This document shows, piece by piece, positions 1 through 8,201 of a stretch of 64,000 bases of DNA. The first letter of the stretch is position 1. Every line of letters begins with the position of its first letter. The notes below the pieces were generated by a model. It did no database searches, was not told the DNA's origin, and worked only from the letters and a program-made list of their open reading frames with translations. Origin of the DNA: Rhizobium terrae. Lineage in GTDB: Bacteria; Pseudomonadota; Alphaproteobacteria; Rhizobiales; Rhizobiaceae. The stretch is taken from positions 310,001 to 374,000 of the forward strand of contig NZ_QJKM01000005.1 in the NCBI RefSeq assembly GCF_003425685.1. The letters are read 5' to 3'. The position numbers and the translations under genes are program-made.

Positions 1-811
1 AATCCAGTCCGCCGGAGAGATAGGAGCCGACCGGCACGTCGGCGCGCATCCTGAGCCGCACCGCGTCGGTCAGGAGGGCGCGCAGCTCCTCTTCCTTTGC
101 CGGCTGTTCGGAGCCCCCGGGTTCACCTGCATCCGGGAAATCGAGCGTCCAGTAGGGCCTGATATCGGTCTGTCCACCCTTCGCGACCATCAGGTGTCCG
201 GGTTCCAGTTCGAAAATCCCTTTGAAGGCAGTGCGAGGCGGGATCGGGGCCCAGAGGGTGAATATCTGGTCGAGTGCGACCGGATCGAGCTCCGCCTCGA
301 CGCCAGGCACCTGCAGCAGGGCCTTCACTTCGGAGGCGAAATAAAGCGTGCCCTTGTGGTGAGTGTAGAAGAGTGGACGCACGCCCATGCGGTCGCGGGC
401 GAGGATCAGCCGGCGCGCCAGGCCATCCCAGATGGCGAAGGCATAATCGCCGTTGAGACGCGAGAGGCAGGCTTCGCCATAAGTCGCATAAAGCTGCAGC
501 AGGACCTCGGTGTCGCTGCCGGTTCTGAATACGACGCCACGCGATTTCAGCTCGTTGCGCAGTTCGACGTAGTTGAAGATTTCGCCGTTGAAGGCGATGG
601 TGTAGCGGCCGCTCGCCTCGGTCATCGGCTGCTGGCCGTCGGCTAGCCCGACGATCGAAAGCCGCACATGCGCAAGCCCTATGCCGGGTGTGGCGAACAC
701 GCCTTGCCCGTCCGGTCCGCGATGGGCAATCGCATCCGCCATGGAGGCCACCAAAGTTTCCGGAGAACCGGAAAAACATGCTTCACCAAGGAAGCCGGCA
801 AAACCGCACAT
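1..811 (-). CDS. asnB: Asparagine synthetase (glutamine-hydrolysing), N-terminal part, cut by window edge
   Basis: Makes asparagine from aspartate, ATP and glutamine in the cytoplasm. The frame starts with MCGFAGFL, so Cys2 is the glutaminase nucleophile exposed after Met removal. The class II glutamine amidotransferase domain follows, with HRGPDGQG and FNGEIFNY motifs. The window ends at residue 270, exactly within the synthetase PP-loop (SGGLD at 266-270), so the C-terminal synthetase domain lies outside. The start is fixed by the obligatory Cys2. The family is about 590-640 residues, so under half is visible. It could be a paralogue used in exopolysaccharide or peptide modification rather than housekeeping AsnB; context outside the window would decide. 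Confidence 0.9.
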   Translation of the reverse strand, partial: MCGFAGFLGEACFSGSPETLVASMADAIAHRGPDGQGVFATPGIGLAHVRLSIVGLADGQQPMTEASGRYTIAFNGEIFNYVELRNELKSRGVVFRTGSDTEVLLQLYATYGEACLSRLNGDYAFAIWDGLARRLILARDRMGVRPLFYTHHKGTLYFASEVKALLQVPGVEAELDPVALDQIFTLWAPIPPRTAFKGIFELEPGHLMVAKGGQTDIRPYWTLDFPDAGEPGGSEQPAKEEELRALLTDAVRLRMRADVPVGSYLSGGLD

Positions 812-913
812 CTGTTTCCATCATGAACAGGGACATTCAATCCGTTCATAGACCGAAAAGCTTGCCGTTCCCCTTAAACGACCGGTAAAATTTGAACTGT
901 GTGCAAAAGAGGT

Positions 914-2281
914 TCAGGTCGCCTGCATGCCGAGGATGACGGTCGGCCAGAATTCCGAGACCGTCGGATGGATCGGAACCGCCCAGCGCAATTGGTCGTA
1001 GGTGGCCCCCGCATTCATCATATCGAGTACGCCGTGGATCGACTCGTCGCCGCCGGTGCCGAGGATTGCGGCGCCCAGGATTTTTCGCGTTTCCGCGTCG
1101 GCGATGAATTTCATCAGGCCCTGCGTCTCGCCCTTTTCGACGGCGCGGCCGACCTTCGTCATCGGCAGCCGGCTGACCAGAATCTTCCTGCCGGATTTAC
1201 CGGCTTCGGTCTCGCTCATGCCGACGCGACCAAGCGGCGGGTCGATATAGAGCGCGTAACCGAGCAGCCTGTCGGACACCTTGCGGTTCTCGCCGTCGAA
1301 AAGGTTCGCCGCGACGATCTCGAAATCGTTGTAGGCCGTGTGGGTGAAGGCGCCCTTGCCGTTGCAGTCGCCAAGCGCCCAGATGCCCTGGACACTGGTG
1401 GCGAGATGGTCGTCGACCTTGATATAGCCACGGGCATCCGTCTCGACGCCTGCCTTGTCCAGGCCGAGATCGTCGGTATTGGGGCGGCGGCCGACGGCGA
1501 GCAGCAGATCGGAGCCGATCACTTCGGACTTGCCGGCGCCCACATGGACCGCGACACCGTCTTCGTGCTTGCGGAACCGGATGTCGTCCGCGCCGGTGAT
1601 GACCGTCACGCCTTCCGCTTCCAGAATGCTGCGGATCGCGTCGGAAATGTCTTCGTCCTCGCGACTGACCAGGCGTGGACCTTTTTCCACGACGGTCACT
1701 TCGGCGCCGAAACGCCGATACATCTGCGCGAATTCCAGCCCGATATAGCTGCCACCGATGACGAGCAGGTGCTTCGGCACCCGATCGAGCAAAACGATAT
1801 CGCTGTTGGTCATGTAGGGAACGTCGTTTATGCCCGGGAAATCCGGGATCACGGCCCGGCCGCCGACATTCAGGAAGATCTGCGGCGCGGTCAGGATTTC
1901 GTCGCCGACGCGCACGGTATTCCTGTCCTCGAAACGCGCGTGGCCGCGGATCAGCGCGCAGTTCGGCATGCCTTCGAGCCAGCTTTCGTTGCCGTGGCGG
2001 GAATCAAGCGTCACCTTATGGGAACGCTGCATCACCGTCTTCATGTCGATCTTCACCGGGCTTTCCAGCATCACGCCGTATGCGGCGCCGCGGCGGGCGA
2101 GATGGGCCGCATAGGCGCTGGCGACGAGCGTCTTGGTGGGCTTGCAGCCGGTGTTGACGCAGGTGCCGCCCACATGCTTGCGCTCGATGATCGCCACCGT
2201 CTTGCCGGCGTCGTTGAAACGCCCGGCGAGCGAGGGACCGGCCTGGCCGGCCCCGATGATGATCGCGTCGAAGGTTTTCAT
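914..2281 (-). CDS. Mercuric reductase-like FAD-dependent pyridine nucleotide-disulfide oxidoreductase
   Basis: A 455-residue class I flavoprotein disulfide reductase. An N-terminal FAD Rossmann motif (GAGQAG, residues 10-15) precedes the redox-active pair Cys41/Cys46 in GGTCVNTGCKPTK. A second Rossmann motif (GGSYIG) binds NAD(P)H, the second FAD motif ends in ALGD, and the C-terminal dimerisation domain carries HPTVSE. It lacks the N-terminal heavy-metal domain and the C-terminal Cys pair expected of true MerA, so mercury reduction is doubtful. The substrate is unknown. The start is the ATG giving MKTFDAIIIG. It lies 8 bases after the upstream DUF4126 gene, so the two probably share a transcript. 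Confidence 0.85.
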   Translation of the reverse strand: MKTFDAIIIGAGQAGPSLAGRFNDAGKTVAIIERKHVGGTCVNTGCKPTKTLVASAYAAHLARRGAAYGVMLESPVKIDMKTVMQRSHKVTLDSRHGNESWLEGMPNCALIRGHARFEDRNTVRVGDEILTAPQIFLNVGGRAVIPDFPGINDVPYMTNSDIVLLDRVPKHLLVIGGSYIGLEFAQMYRRFGAEVTVVEKGPRLVSREDEDISDAIRSILEAEGVTVITGADDIRFRKHEDGVAVHVGAGKSEVIGSDLLLAVGRRPNTDDLGLDKAGVETDARGYIKVDDHLATSVQGIWALGDCNGKGAFTHTAYNDFEIVAANLFDGENRKVSDRLLGYALYIDPPLGRVGMSETEAGKSGRKILVSRLPMTKVGRAVEKGETQGLMKFIADAETRKILGAAILGTGGDESIHGVLDMMNAGATYDQLRWAVPIHPTVSEFWPTVILGMQAT

Positions 2282-2289
2282 CGGATGCC

Positions 2290-2772
2290 TCAAGCGGGAA
2301 TGGAGGCGATGATGAGATAGGCGCCGATGATGGCGACGGCGTCTTCGATGAAGGCGGCCGGCGGATCCTTGCCGAAGCTGGCGGCCAGCTTGGCGCGGGC
2401 GGCAGCGCCACCATAGGTGCCGATCGCGGCGCCGATGATGCCGGCGATCACGCCGATGATGAGGGAGGTCATCCCCATGGCCGCTAAACCCGGCACGCCC
2501 AACGCGGCACCCGTGAACGCCCCCATGAGCAGGCGGGCGCCGAACTGCTGCGGCACCTTGCGGCTCGGCGTCGAGGGAAGCTGGTCGGTCACGAGTTCGA
2601 CGATCGCCAGAATGGTGAAGATGCCGACGGCCCAGACGGATCCCATGAAGGCGAGCCAGGAGCCGGCGAGGGGAAGCCAGCCGAGATAGGCGGCCCAGGC
2701 GATGGCGGCGGGTGCCGTCATGGCACGCAGGCCGGCGATGATGCCGATGAGAAGTGCAAGCAAATAGATCAT
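2290..2772 (-). CDS. DUF4126-family small membrane protein
   Basis: A 160-residue, very hydrophobic protein with about four membrane segments rich in Gly and Ala. The sequence (IAGLRAMTAPAAIAWAAYLG near the N-terminus, then a glycine-rich IIGAAIGTYGG segment) fits the DUF4126 family of unknown function. The start is taken at MIYLLALLIG because the upstream in-frame Met lacks membrane character. It is the first gene of a two-gene minus-strand unit with the flavoprotein, which hints at a shared redox or membrane role, but nothing in the sequence names it. Confidence 0.7.
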   Translation of the reverse strand: MIYLLALLIGIIAGLRAMTAPAAIAWAAYLGWLPLAGSWLAFMGSVWAVGIFTILAIVELVTDQLPSTPSRKVPQQFGARLLMGAFTGAALGVPGLAAMGMTSLIIGVIAGIIGAAIGTYGGAAARAKLAASFGKDPPAAFIEDAVAIIGAYLIIASIPA

Positions 2773-3042
2773 CAAACCCCCTATGCCGCACCATTGCGGC
2801 TTACCCCGCTGTTGCACCCCAGATCGAAATCGTGATCGGTTTCGAAGTCAAGCGGTACGGGAACATTATTACGGGAATACGAGCCCTGCTTGCGTAATTC
2901 CACCGCCGGTGGGAAAGGCTCCGCGAAACCCGAGGCCGGTTGCACCGCTCTCCCGCGGCAATACGCAAGATTTGATGGAAATCGCCGGGACAGCATTTAG
3001 AATGCATGAAGTGCCAGCAAGGCGAAGGAAGAGCCGCATCTG

Positions 3043-4869
3043 TTGAAATACCGTATCCTATTGGCATTGATCTTAGCCGTTGCGATCGGCCTGGCGCTGA
3101 CCCTCAAGGGCAGCGAGGTGGTTGCGCGCGGCTACATGAAGGAGGCGGCCGCGCAGGCGGGCACCACGTTGAGGCTTGCGGTCTCCGCGCTCGACGGCCA
3201 CCTGAAACGATACGAGGCGCTGCCCGCGCTGATCGCCGACCAGAACAATATCGAAGCGCTCATCTTCGACCCGAAGAACGAGGGTCTGCGCGCCCGCACC
3301 AATGCCTATCTCAAGGAAATCAACGCGCTTCTGACCTCGTCGGACATCTACGTGATGACGATGGACGGCGAGACGATCGCCGCCAGCAACTACGATTCCC
3401 CGGTCTCCTTCATCGGCGAGAATTTCATTTACCGCCCCTATTTCCAGGAGGCGGCGAGGGGCCAGCAGTCGCGGTTCTACGCGCTCGGTACGACGTCGCT
3501 GAAGCGCGGCTATTATTTCGGGTCGCCCATCGAAATCGACGGCGTCATCCGCGGCGTCATCGTCTTCAAGGTGGATATCGACTCGATCGAGGAGAGCTGG
3601 AAGGGCGGCGACGACCGGATCTTCGTTTCCGACCCGGAAGGCATCATCTTCATGACCGGCAGTCCGGAATGGCTCTATGCGAGCATCAGGCCGCTGACGG
3701 CCGATCGCATCGCCCGGACCGAAGCCTCGCGCCGTTATGCAGACGCGAAACTGCGCGAACTGCCGGTCAGGCCAGGCTCGTTTGCGGGCTACGACGTCAT
3801 GAGCATCGCCGATGGCGGCGCGGAAAAAGAATATCTCGTCCTCTCGCAGCCGATGCCGGAGGCGGGCTGGACCGTCAACGTGCTGATGGACACGAGTTCG
3901 GTGCGCATCCAGGCCAACACGGCGATCGTGGCCATCCTCCTGACGCTCTGCCTTGCGGGTCTGGCGGCGGCGATCATCGTTCAGCGCCGGGCCCGGCTCA
4001 GCGAGCGCATGCAGCTGCAGGCCGAAGCCCGCAACGAACTCGAACGGCGGGTGATCGAGCGCACCGCCGATCTCGCCCGCGTCAACAGCCGCATCGAGGA
4101 GGAGATCGCCGAGCGGCGACTTACCGAACAGCGCCTGCGCCAGACCCAGGCGGATCTCATCCAGGCCGGCAAGCTCGCCGGGCTCGGGCAGATGTCGGCC
4201 GCCCTTTCCCACGAACTCAACCAGCCGCTCGCCGCCGCCAAGACCTATGCGGAGACGACCGGCGTGCTGATCGATCTCGGCCGCACGGAAGAGGCGAGCG
4301 ACAATGTGCGGCGCATTTCGGCGCTGATCGACCGTATGGCCTCGATCAGCAGGCACCTGCGCAACTTCGCCCGCAAGCCGAACGAAAAGCTCGGTCCGGT
4401 CGGCATCGAGGATGTCATGCGCGACACGCTGGAGATCGTCGCCGTCCGCCTCAAGGCCGCGGACGCCATTCTGGAAATGGAGATCGATCCTGCCGTTCCG
4501 GCGGTGAGGGCGGGTGCGGTCCGCCTCCAGCAGGTTCTGGTCAACATCATCACCAATGCGGCCGATGCGGTGGAAGGCCTCGACGACCGGCGTATCACCG
4601 TCTCGGCCAGACAGGTCGGCGACAAGGTGCTCGTTTCGGTACGCGATCGCGGCCCGGGCGTAGCGGCCGCCATCCGCGAGCGGATCTTCGATCCGTTCTT
4701 CACCACCAAGGGCGTCGGCAAGGGTCTCGGTCTCGGACTTTCGATCTCCTACAACATCATCAAGGATTTCGGCGGCAGCCTTTCCGTCCAGGATCATCCG
4801 GAGGGCGGAGCGGTCTTCCTGATCGAACTCGACATCGCCGACGGCAGTCTTCTGGAGGCGGCGGAGTGA
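3043..4869 (+). CDS. dctB: C4-dicarboxylate-type sensor histidine kinase DctB
   Basis: A 608-residue membrane sensor. A TM helix (residues 5-22) is followed by a large periplasmic double-PDC sensor region (about 25-290) and a second TM helix (295-315). A coiled-coil linker leads to the HisKA domain with the phosphorylated His390 in SHELNQPLAAAK, then an HATPase domain with NIITNAADAVEG and a DRGPGV G1 box. The start is TTG with a GGCGAAGGAAGAG ribosome-binding stretch upstream. Its stop overlaps the dctD GTG start (GTGA), so the two are translationally coupled. The family senses C4-dicarboxylates such as succinate. Here the neighbouring transporter is TctCBA rather than DctA, so the real ligand may be a different carboxylate. 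Confidence 0.85.
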   Translation: MKYRILLALILAVAIGLALTLKGSEVVARGYMKEAAAQAGTTLRLAVSALDGHLKRYEALPALIADQNNIEALIFDPKNEGLRARTNAYLKEINALLTSSDIYVMTMDGETIAASNYDSPVSFIGENFIYRPYFQEAARGQQSRFYALGTTSLKRGYYFGSPIEIDGVIRGVIVFKVDIDSIEESWKGGDDRIFVSDPEGIIFMTGSPEWLYASIRPLTADRIARTEASRRYADAKLRELPVRPGSFAGYDVMSIADGGAEKEYLVLSQPMPEAGWTVNVLMDTSSVRIQANTAIVAILLTLCLAGLAAAIIVQRRARLSERMQLQAEARNELERRVIERTADLARVNSRIEEEIAERRLTEQRLRQTQADLIQAGKLAGLGQMSAALSHELNQPLAAAKTYAETTGVLIDLGRTEEASDNVRRISALIDRMASISRHLRNFARKPNEKLGPVGIEDVMRDTLEIVAVRLKAADAILEMEIDPAVPAVRAGAVRLQQVLVNIITNAADAVEGLDDRRITVSARQVGDKVLVSVRDRGPGVAAAIRERIFDPFFTTKGVGKGLGLGLSISYNIIKDFGGSLSVQDHPEGGAVFLIELDIADGSLLEAAE

Positions 4870-6251
4870 GCGGACAGAGGGTTCTCCTGGTCGACGACGA
4901 AGAGGAACTGCGGCGTTCCACCGCGCAGGCGCTCGAACTTTTCGGCCTCGACGTCCAGACCTTCTCGAATGCCGACCATGTGCTGGAACTTGCCGGCTTC
5001 GGCTTCGACGGGGTGGTGGTCAGCGACATCCGCATGCCCGGCATGGACGGCATGACGCTCTTGCAGAAGATCCGCGAGCTTGACGCGGAAATCCCGGTCA
5101 TCCTGGTGACCGGTCACGGCGACGTGCAGCTCGCCGTCAAGGCGATGCGGGAAGGGGCTTACGACTTCCTCGAAAAACCGTTCACGCCGCAGCATCTTGC
5201 CGGCATCATCCGCCGCGCGCTCGACCGCCGCGGCCTGGTGCTCGAAAACCGCAGGCTTCGGGCTGTTGCTGGAAAACGCGACGACGTCGAGGCCCGGCTT
5301 CCGGGCCGCACCCAGGTCATGGTCGACCTCAGGTACCGTATCCGTGCCATCGGCGCGGCCGATGCGGATACGCTGATCATCGGCGAAACGGGCGTCGGCA
5401 AGGAAGTGGTGGCGCGGGCGCTGCACGACATCAGCACGCGCGCCAACCGGCCGTTCATCGCCATCAACTGCGCGGCGCTGCCGGAAAACCTGATCGAGAG
5501 CGAGCTTTTCGGTCACGAGGCAGGCGCCTTTCCGGGCGCGATCAGACCGCGCTACGGCAAGTTCGAGCATGGCCGTGGCGGTACGATCCTGCTCGACGAG
5601 ATCGGCTCGATGCCGGTCGACCTGCAGGCGAAATTCCTGCGCGTCCTGCAGGAGCGGGTGATCACCCGCCTCGGCTCCAACGAGACCGTGTCGCTCGACG
5701 TGCGCTTCATCGCCACCAGCAAGGTGGACCTGGAAGCCGAGGTGGCCGCAGGACGTTTCCGTGCCGACCTCTTCTACCGGCTCAATGTGGCGACCATCCA
5801 TGTGCCGTCGCTCATGCAGCGGCGGGCGGACATTCCGCTGCTTTTCCTGCAGCTCGTCAGGGAAGCCGCGGCACGTTACGGCCGCGAGGACATGGACGTG
5901 CCGGCCGACGTCATCTCGGCGATCGCCCAGCGCGACTGGCCGGGCAATGTGCGCGAGCTCCGCAACGCCGCCGACCGCCTTGTGCTCGGCCTCGATCCGA
6001 AACCCGGCGAAACGGGCGGTTCGGGGAAGGACGGTTCCAGGGATGGGGCAGGGCGGTTGGCCGATAAGGTCGCCGCCTTCGAACGCAACATCATCGCCGG
6101 CGAGATCGCAGCACATGGCGGCGCGCTCCGTCCCGTCTACGAATCCCTCGGCATTTCTCGCAAGACGCTTTACGAGAAGATGCAGAAATACGGACTCGAC
6201 AAGAAACTGCTCGGTTTCGAAAACTTGCTGCACGACGACCGGGACGGTTGA
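4866..6251 (+). CDS. dctD: Sigma-54-dependent response regulator DctD
   Basis: A 461-residue NtrC-family activator. The receiver domain has phospho-acceptor Asp54 (VVSDIRMPG). The AAA+ domain carries Walker A GETGVGKE (173-180) and Walker B ILLDEI (241-246). A Fis-type helix-turn-helix sits at the C-terminus (GISRKTLYEKMQKYGL). The sigma-54 contact loop reads GAFPGA at 220-225, with Pro in place of the usual Thr. The GTG start overlaps the dctB stop. Two palindromes and a sigma-54-like promoter lie downstream, before tctC, so it probably activates that transporter operon. A long open frame upstream in the same phase runs antiphase through dctB and is not part of this protein. Confidence 0.87.
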   Translation: MSGQRVLLVDDEEELRRSTAQALELFGLDVQTFSNADHVLELAGFGFDGVVVSDIRMPGMDGMTLLQKIRELDAEIPVILVTGHGDVQLAVKAMREGAYDFLEKPFTPQHLAGIIRRALDRRGLVLENRRLRAVAGKRDDVEARLPGRTQVMVDLRYRIRAIGAADADTLIIGETGVGKEVVARALHDISTRANRPFIAINCAALPENLIESELFGHEAGAFPGAIRPRYGKFEHGRGGTILLDEIGSMPVDLQAKFLRVLQERVITRLGSNETVSLDVRFIATSKVDLEAEVAAGRFRADLFYRLNVATIHVPSLMQRRADIPLLFLQLVREAAARYGREDMDVPADVISAIAQRDWPGNVRELRNAADRLVLGLDPKPGETGGSGKDGSRDGAGRLADKVAAFERNIIAGEIAAHGGALRPVYESLGISRKTLYEKMQKYGLDKKLLGFENLLHDDRDG

Positions 6252-6343
6252 TGCCCGGGACGAACCTTTCCCGCCGTCATTCCTCTGGCAAGCACGGCGA
6301 TGAGATCATTTTCGATCCGCTTAGAGTAGCGTGATTGCGGGAA

Positions 6344-6361
6344 TGGGTGGAAATCCACCCA
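6344..6361. promoter_or_regulatory. Probable DctD binding site (distal palindrome)
   Basis: TGGGTGGAAATCCACCCA is an 18-bp perfect palindrome with 8-bp arms and a 2-base centre, in the dctD-tctC gap. It resembles the GC-rich dyads DctD binds upstream of dctA in rhizobia (family knowledge). Binding here is inferred. Confidence 0.6.
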
Positions 6362-6375
6362 CGCTTTTCCCGCAT

Positions 6376-6393
6376 TGTTTCCGAATCCACCCA
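6376..6393. promoter_or_regulatory. Probable DctD binding site (proximal, imperfect)
   Basis: TGTTTCCGAATCCACCCA keeps the right half (ATCCACCCA) of the distal dyad exactly and has a degenerate left half. The centres are 32 bp apart, about three helical turns, so bound dimers would lie on the same DNA face. It ends only 5 bases before the sigma-54-like promoter. Confidence 0.5.
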
Positions 6394-6397
6394 TGCT

Positions 6398-6414
6398 GCG
6401 GCGCGGCATTTGCA
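6398..6414 (+). promoter_or_regulatory. Sigma-54-like promoter for tctCBA
   Basis: The sequence GCGGCGCGGCATTTGCA has the invariant GG (6400-6401) and GC (6412-6413) dinucleotides separated by exactly 10 bases. It also matches the consensus C, C, G and TT positions between them. The expected transcription start is near 6425, about 118 bases before the tctC ATG. Confidence 0.6.
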
Positions 6415-6542
6415 GAAAAGCTCAAATAAGACTTTCGCAACGATTGCGCGTGTTTCGCGCCTGACGGCAAATGGCCCGCAGGCTGGCGCCGGAGGAGACT
6501 TGCGCGCCTGCTGTGCCATACGTTTCATCCAGGAGGACCCCG

Positions 6543-7526
6543 ATGAAAATCCTGAACGCCATTCTCGGCGCAACCGCCCTTGCGGCGCTTTCGCTGGTTT
6601 CCACCGTTGCCAATGCAGCGGGTTTTCCCGAACGCCAGATCACCATGATCGTGCCGTTTGCGGCCGGCGGTCCGACCGATACGGTCGCCCGTCTCGTCGC
6701 CGAAGCCATGTCGAAGGACCTCGGTCAGCAGGTCATCGTCGAAAATGTCGGCGGCGCCGGCGGTACGCTGGGCGCTGCCCGTGTCGCGAATGCGGAAAAG
6801 GACGGCTATACGATCCTGCTCCACCACATCGGCATGGCGACCAGCAACACGCTCTACCGCAAGCTGCCCTACAAGACGCTTGAGGCTTTCGACTATATCG
6901 GTCTCGTCACCGACGTTCCGATGACGCTGCTCGCCCGCAAGGATATGCCGGCCGACGACCTCAAGGGCCTCGTCGAATATGCCAAGGCCAACAAGGACAA
7001 GGTCACCGTCGCCAATGCCGGCATCGGCGCCGCTTCGCATCTTTGCGGCATGCTGTTCATGAGCTCGATCCAGACCGCGCTCGTCACCGTCCCCTACAAG
7101 GGCACCGGCCCGGCGATGACCGATCTGCTCGGCGGCCAGGTCGACATCATGTGCGACCAGACGACCAACACGACGAAGCAGATCCAGGGCAAGACGGTGA
7201 AAGCTTACGCTGTCACCTCGCCGAAACGCCTCGACGTCCTGAAGGACCTGCCGACCGTCAAGGAAGCCGGTCTGCCGCAGATGGAAGTCGGTATCTGGCA
7301 CGGCATGTATGCTCCGAAGGGCGCGCCGAAGGAAGCGATCGACAAGCTCAACAAGGCGCTGAAGGTCGCTCTCAAGGACACCAATGTCGGCGCCCGCTTC
7401 GCCGAACTCGGCACGACTCCTTCGCCGGATGCCGATGCCACGCCGGAAGCGCTGAAGGCCAAGCTCGAAGGCGAGATCGCGCGCTGGAAGCCGGTCATCG
7501 AAGCTGCCGGCCAGTACGCGGACTGA
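6543..7526 (+). CDS. tctC: Tripartite tricarboxylate transporter substrate-binding protein
   Basis: A 327-residue periplasmic binding protein of the Bug/TctC family. A signal peptide (about residues 1-25, cleavage near VANA-AG) precedes the mature start FPERQITMIVPFAAGGPTDTVAR, the typical ligand-loop motif. It delivers a carboxylated substrate to TctAB in the inner membrane. The start is the ATG after a strong AGGAGG (6531-6536). A palindromic repeat element follows the stop, before tctB. Regulation by DctBD and sigma-54 is suggested by the upstream sites. Citrate is the classical TctC ligand, but the family is broad and the substrate cannot be read from sequence. Confidence 0.85.
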   Translation: MKILNAILGATALAALSLVSTVANAAGFPERQITMIVPFAAGGPTDTVARLVAEAMSKDLGQQVIVENVGGAGGTLGAARVANAEKDGYTILLHHIGMATSNTLYRKLPYKTLEAFDYIGLVTDVPMTLLARKDMPADDLKGLVEYAKANKDKVTVANAGIGAASHLCGMLFMSSIQTALVTVPYKGTGPAMTDLLGGQVDIMCDQTTNTTKQIQGKTVKAYAVTSPKRLDVLKDLPTVKEAGLPQMEVGIWHGMYAPKGAPKEAIDKLNKALKVALKDTNVGARFAELGTTPSPDADATPEALKAKLEGEIARWKPVIEAAGQYAD

Positions 7527-7540
7527 AACGCGATCCTTAA

Positions 7541-7670
7541 CCCCTCACCCTCTCCCCGCTTGCGGGGAGAGGGGACGTGCCCCACCCATCGTTTGTTGCC
7601 GAGGGAGCCGGTGCGGCACGCTCCTTCTCCCCGCGAGCGGAGAGAAGTTCCCGGTAGCGGGACGAGGGGC
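7541..7670. repeat. Palindromic mosaic repeat (RIME-like) between tctC and tctB
   Basis: The element is bounded by CCCCTCACC and GACGAGGGG. It contains two strong hairpins, CTCTCCCCGC/GCGGGGAGAG and CTTCTCCCCGC/GCGGAGAGAAG. The same family recurs at 59712-59822. Elements like this are common in rhizobial intergenic DNA. It sits at the binding-protein/permease junction. Confidence 0.75.
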
Positions 7671-7714
7671 ATCTTGCACGCCGAATTTGCATCTCCATCC
7701 TCTACGGAGACACC

Positions 7715-8176
7715 ATGAATTCCCTGAAAGTCGATACGACCAATCTCATCTGCGGGCTGCTGCTGATCGCCACGGGCCTCTTTTTCGCCCTCGAATCCCT
7801 TGATCTCGAACTAGGCACGGCGCTGCGCATGGGGCCGGGCTATTTCCCGTTCATTCTCGCCTGCGTGCTCATCCTGCTCGGTGGGATCGTCCTCGGCCAG
7901 GCGGTCAGGGTACAGGGCGAACCGATCGGGGCGATCGCCTGGCGCGGCATGGTCTTCATCCTGCCGGCACCGATCATCTTCGGGCTCACCGTGCGCGGGC
8001 TCGGCTTCGTGCCTGCGGTCTTTATCTGCGCGCTCGTTGCCGCCTTCGCGTCGCAGCGCATGAAACCGCTGACCGCTGTCGCGCTTTCCGCGGCGCTGAC
8101 CGTGTTTTCGCTGCTCGTGTTCAGTTATGGCCTCGGCCTGCCATTCCGCACCTTCGGGCCTTGGCTGGGCTTTTAG
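7715..8176 (+). CDS. tctB: Tripartite tricarboxylate transporter small membrane subunit
   Basis: A 153-residue protein with four predicted membrane helices, matching the TctB family in length and in the MGPGYFPFILA motif after the first helix. It partners TctA in the inner membrane as the small permease subunit. It lies between tctC and tctA in the same direction. The gap to tctA is 25 bases and carries a ribosome-binding site. Confidence 0.82.
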   Translation: MNSLKVDTTNLICGLLLIATGLFFALESLDLELGTALRMGPGYFPFILACVLILLGGIVLGQAVRVQGEPIGAIAWRGMVFILPAPIIFGLTVRGLGFVPAVFICALVAAFASQRMKPLTAVALSAALTVFSLLVFSYGLGLPFRTFGPWLGF

Positions 8177-8201
8177 GCTCGGCTTCTAAGGATTTTGAGC
8201 C

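Noticed and set aside
2859-2885. GGAAC before dctB
   Set aside because: No GTT at 16-18 bases, so it does not complete the EcfG-type motif.
3006-6251. A 1081-codon open frame covering dctB and dctD
   Set aside because: The first part is antiphase to dctB and shows no domain; only the part from the GTG at 4866 is DctD. It is not a fusion protein.
7541-7670. Possible CRISPR or transposon ends
   Set aside because: Only hairpins of a mosaic intergenic repeat; no regular direct repeats with spacers and no transposase nearby.
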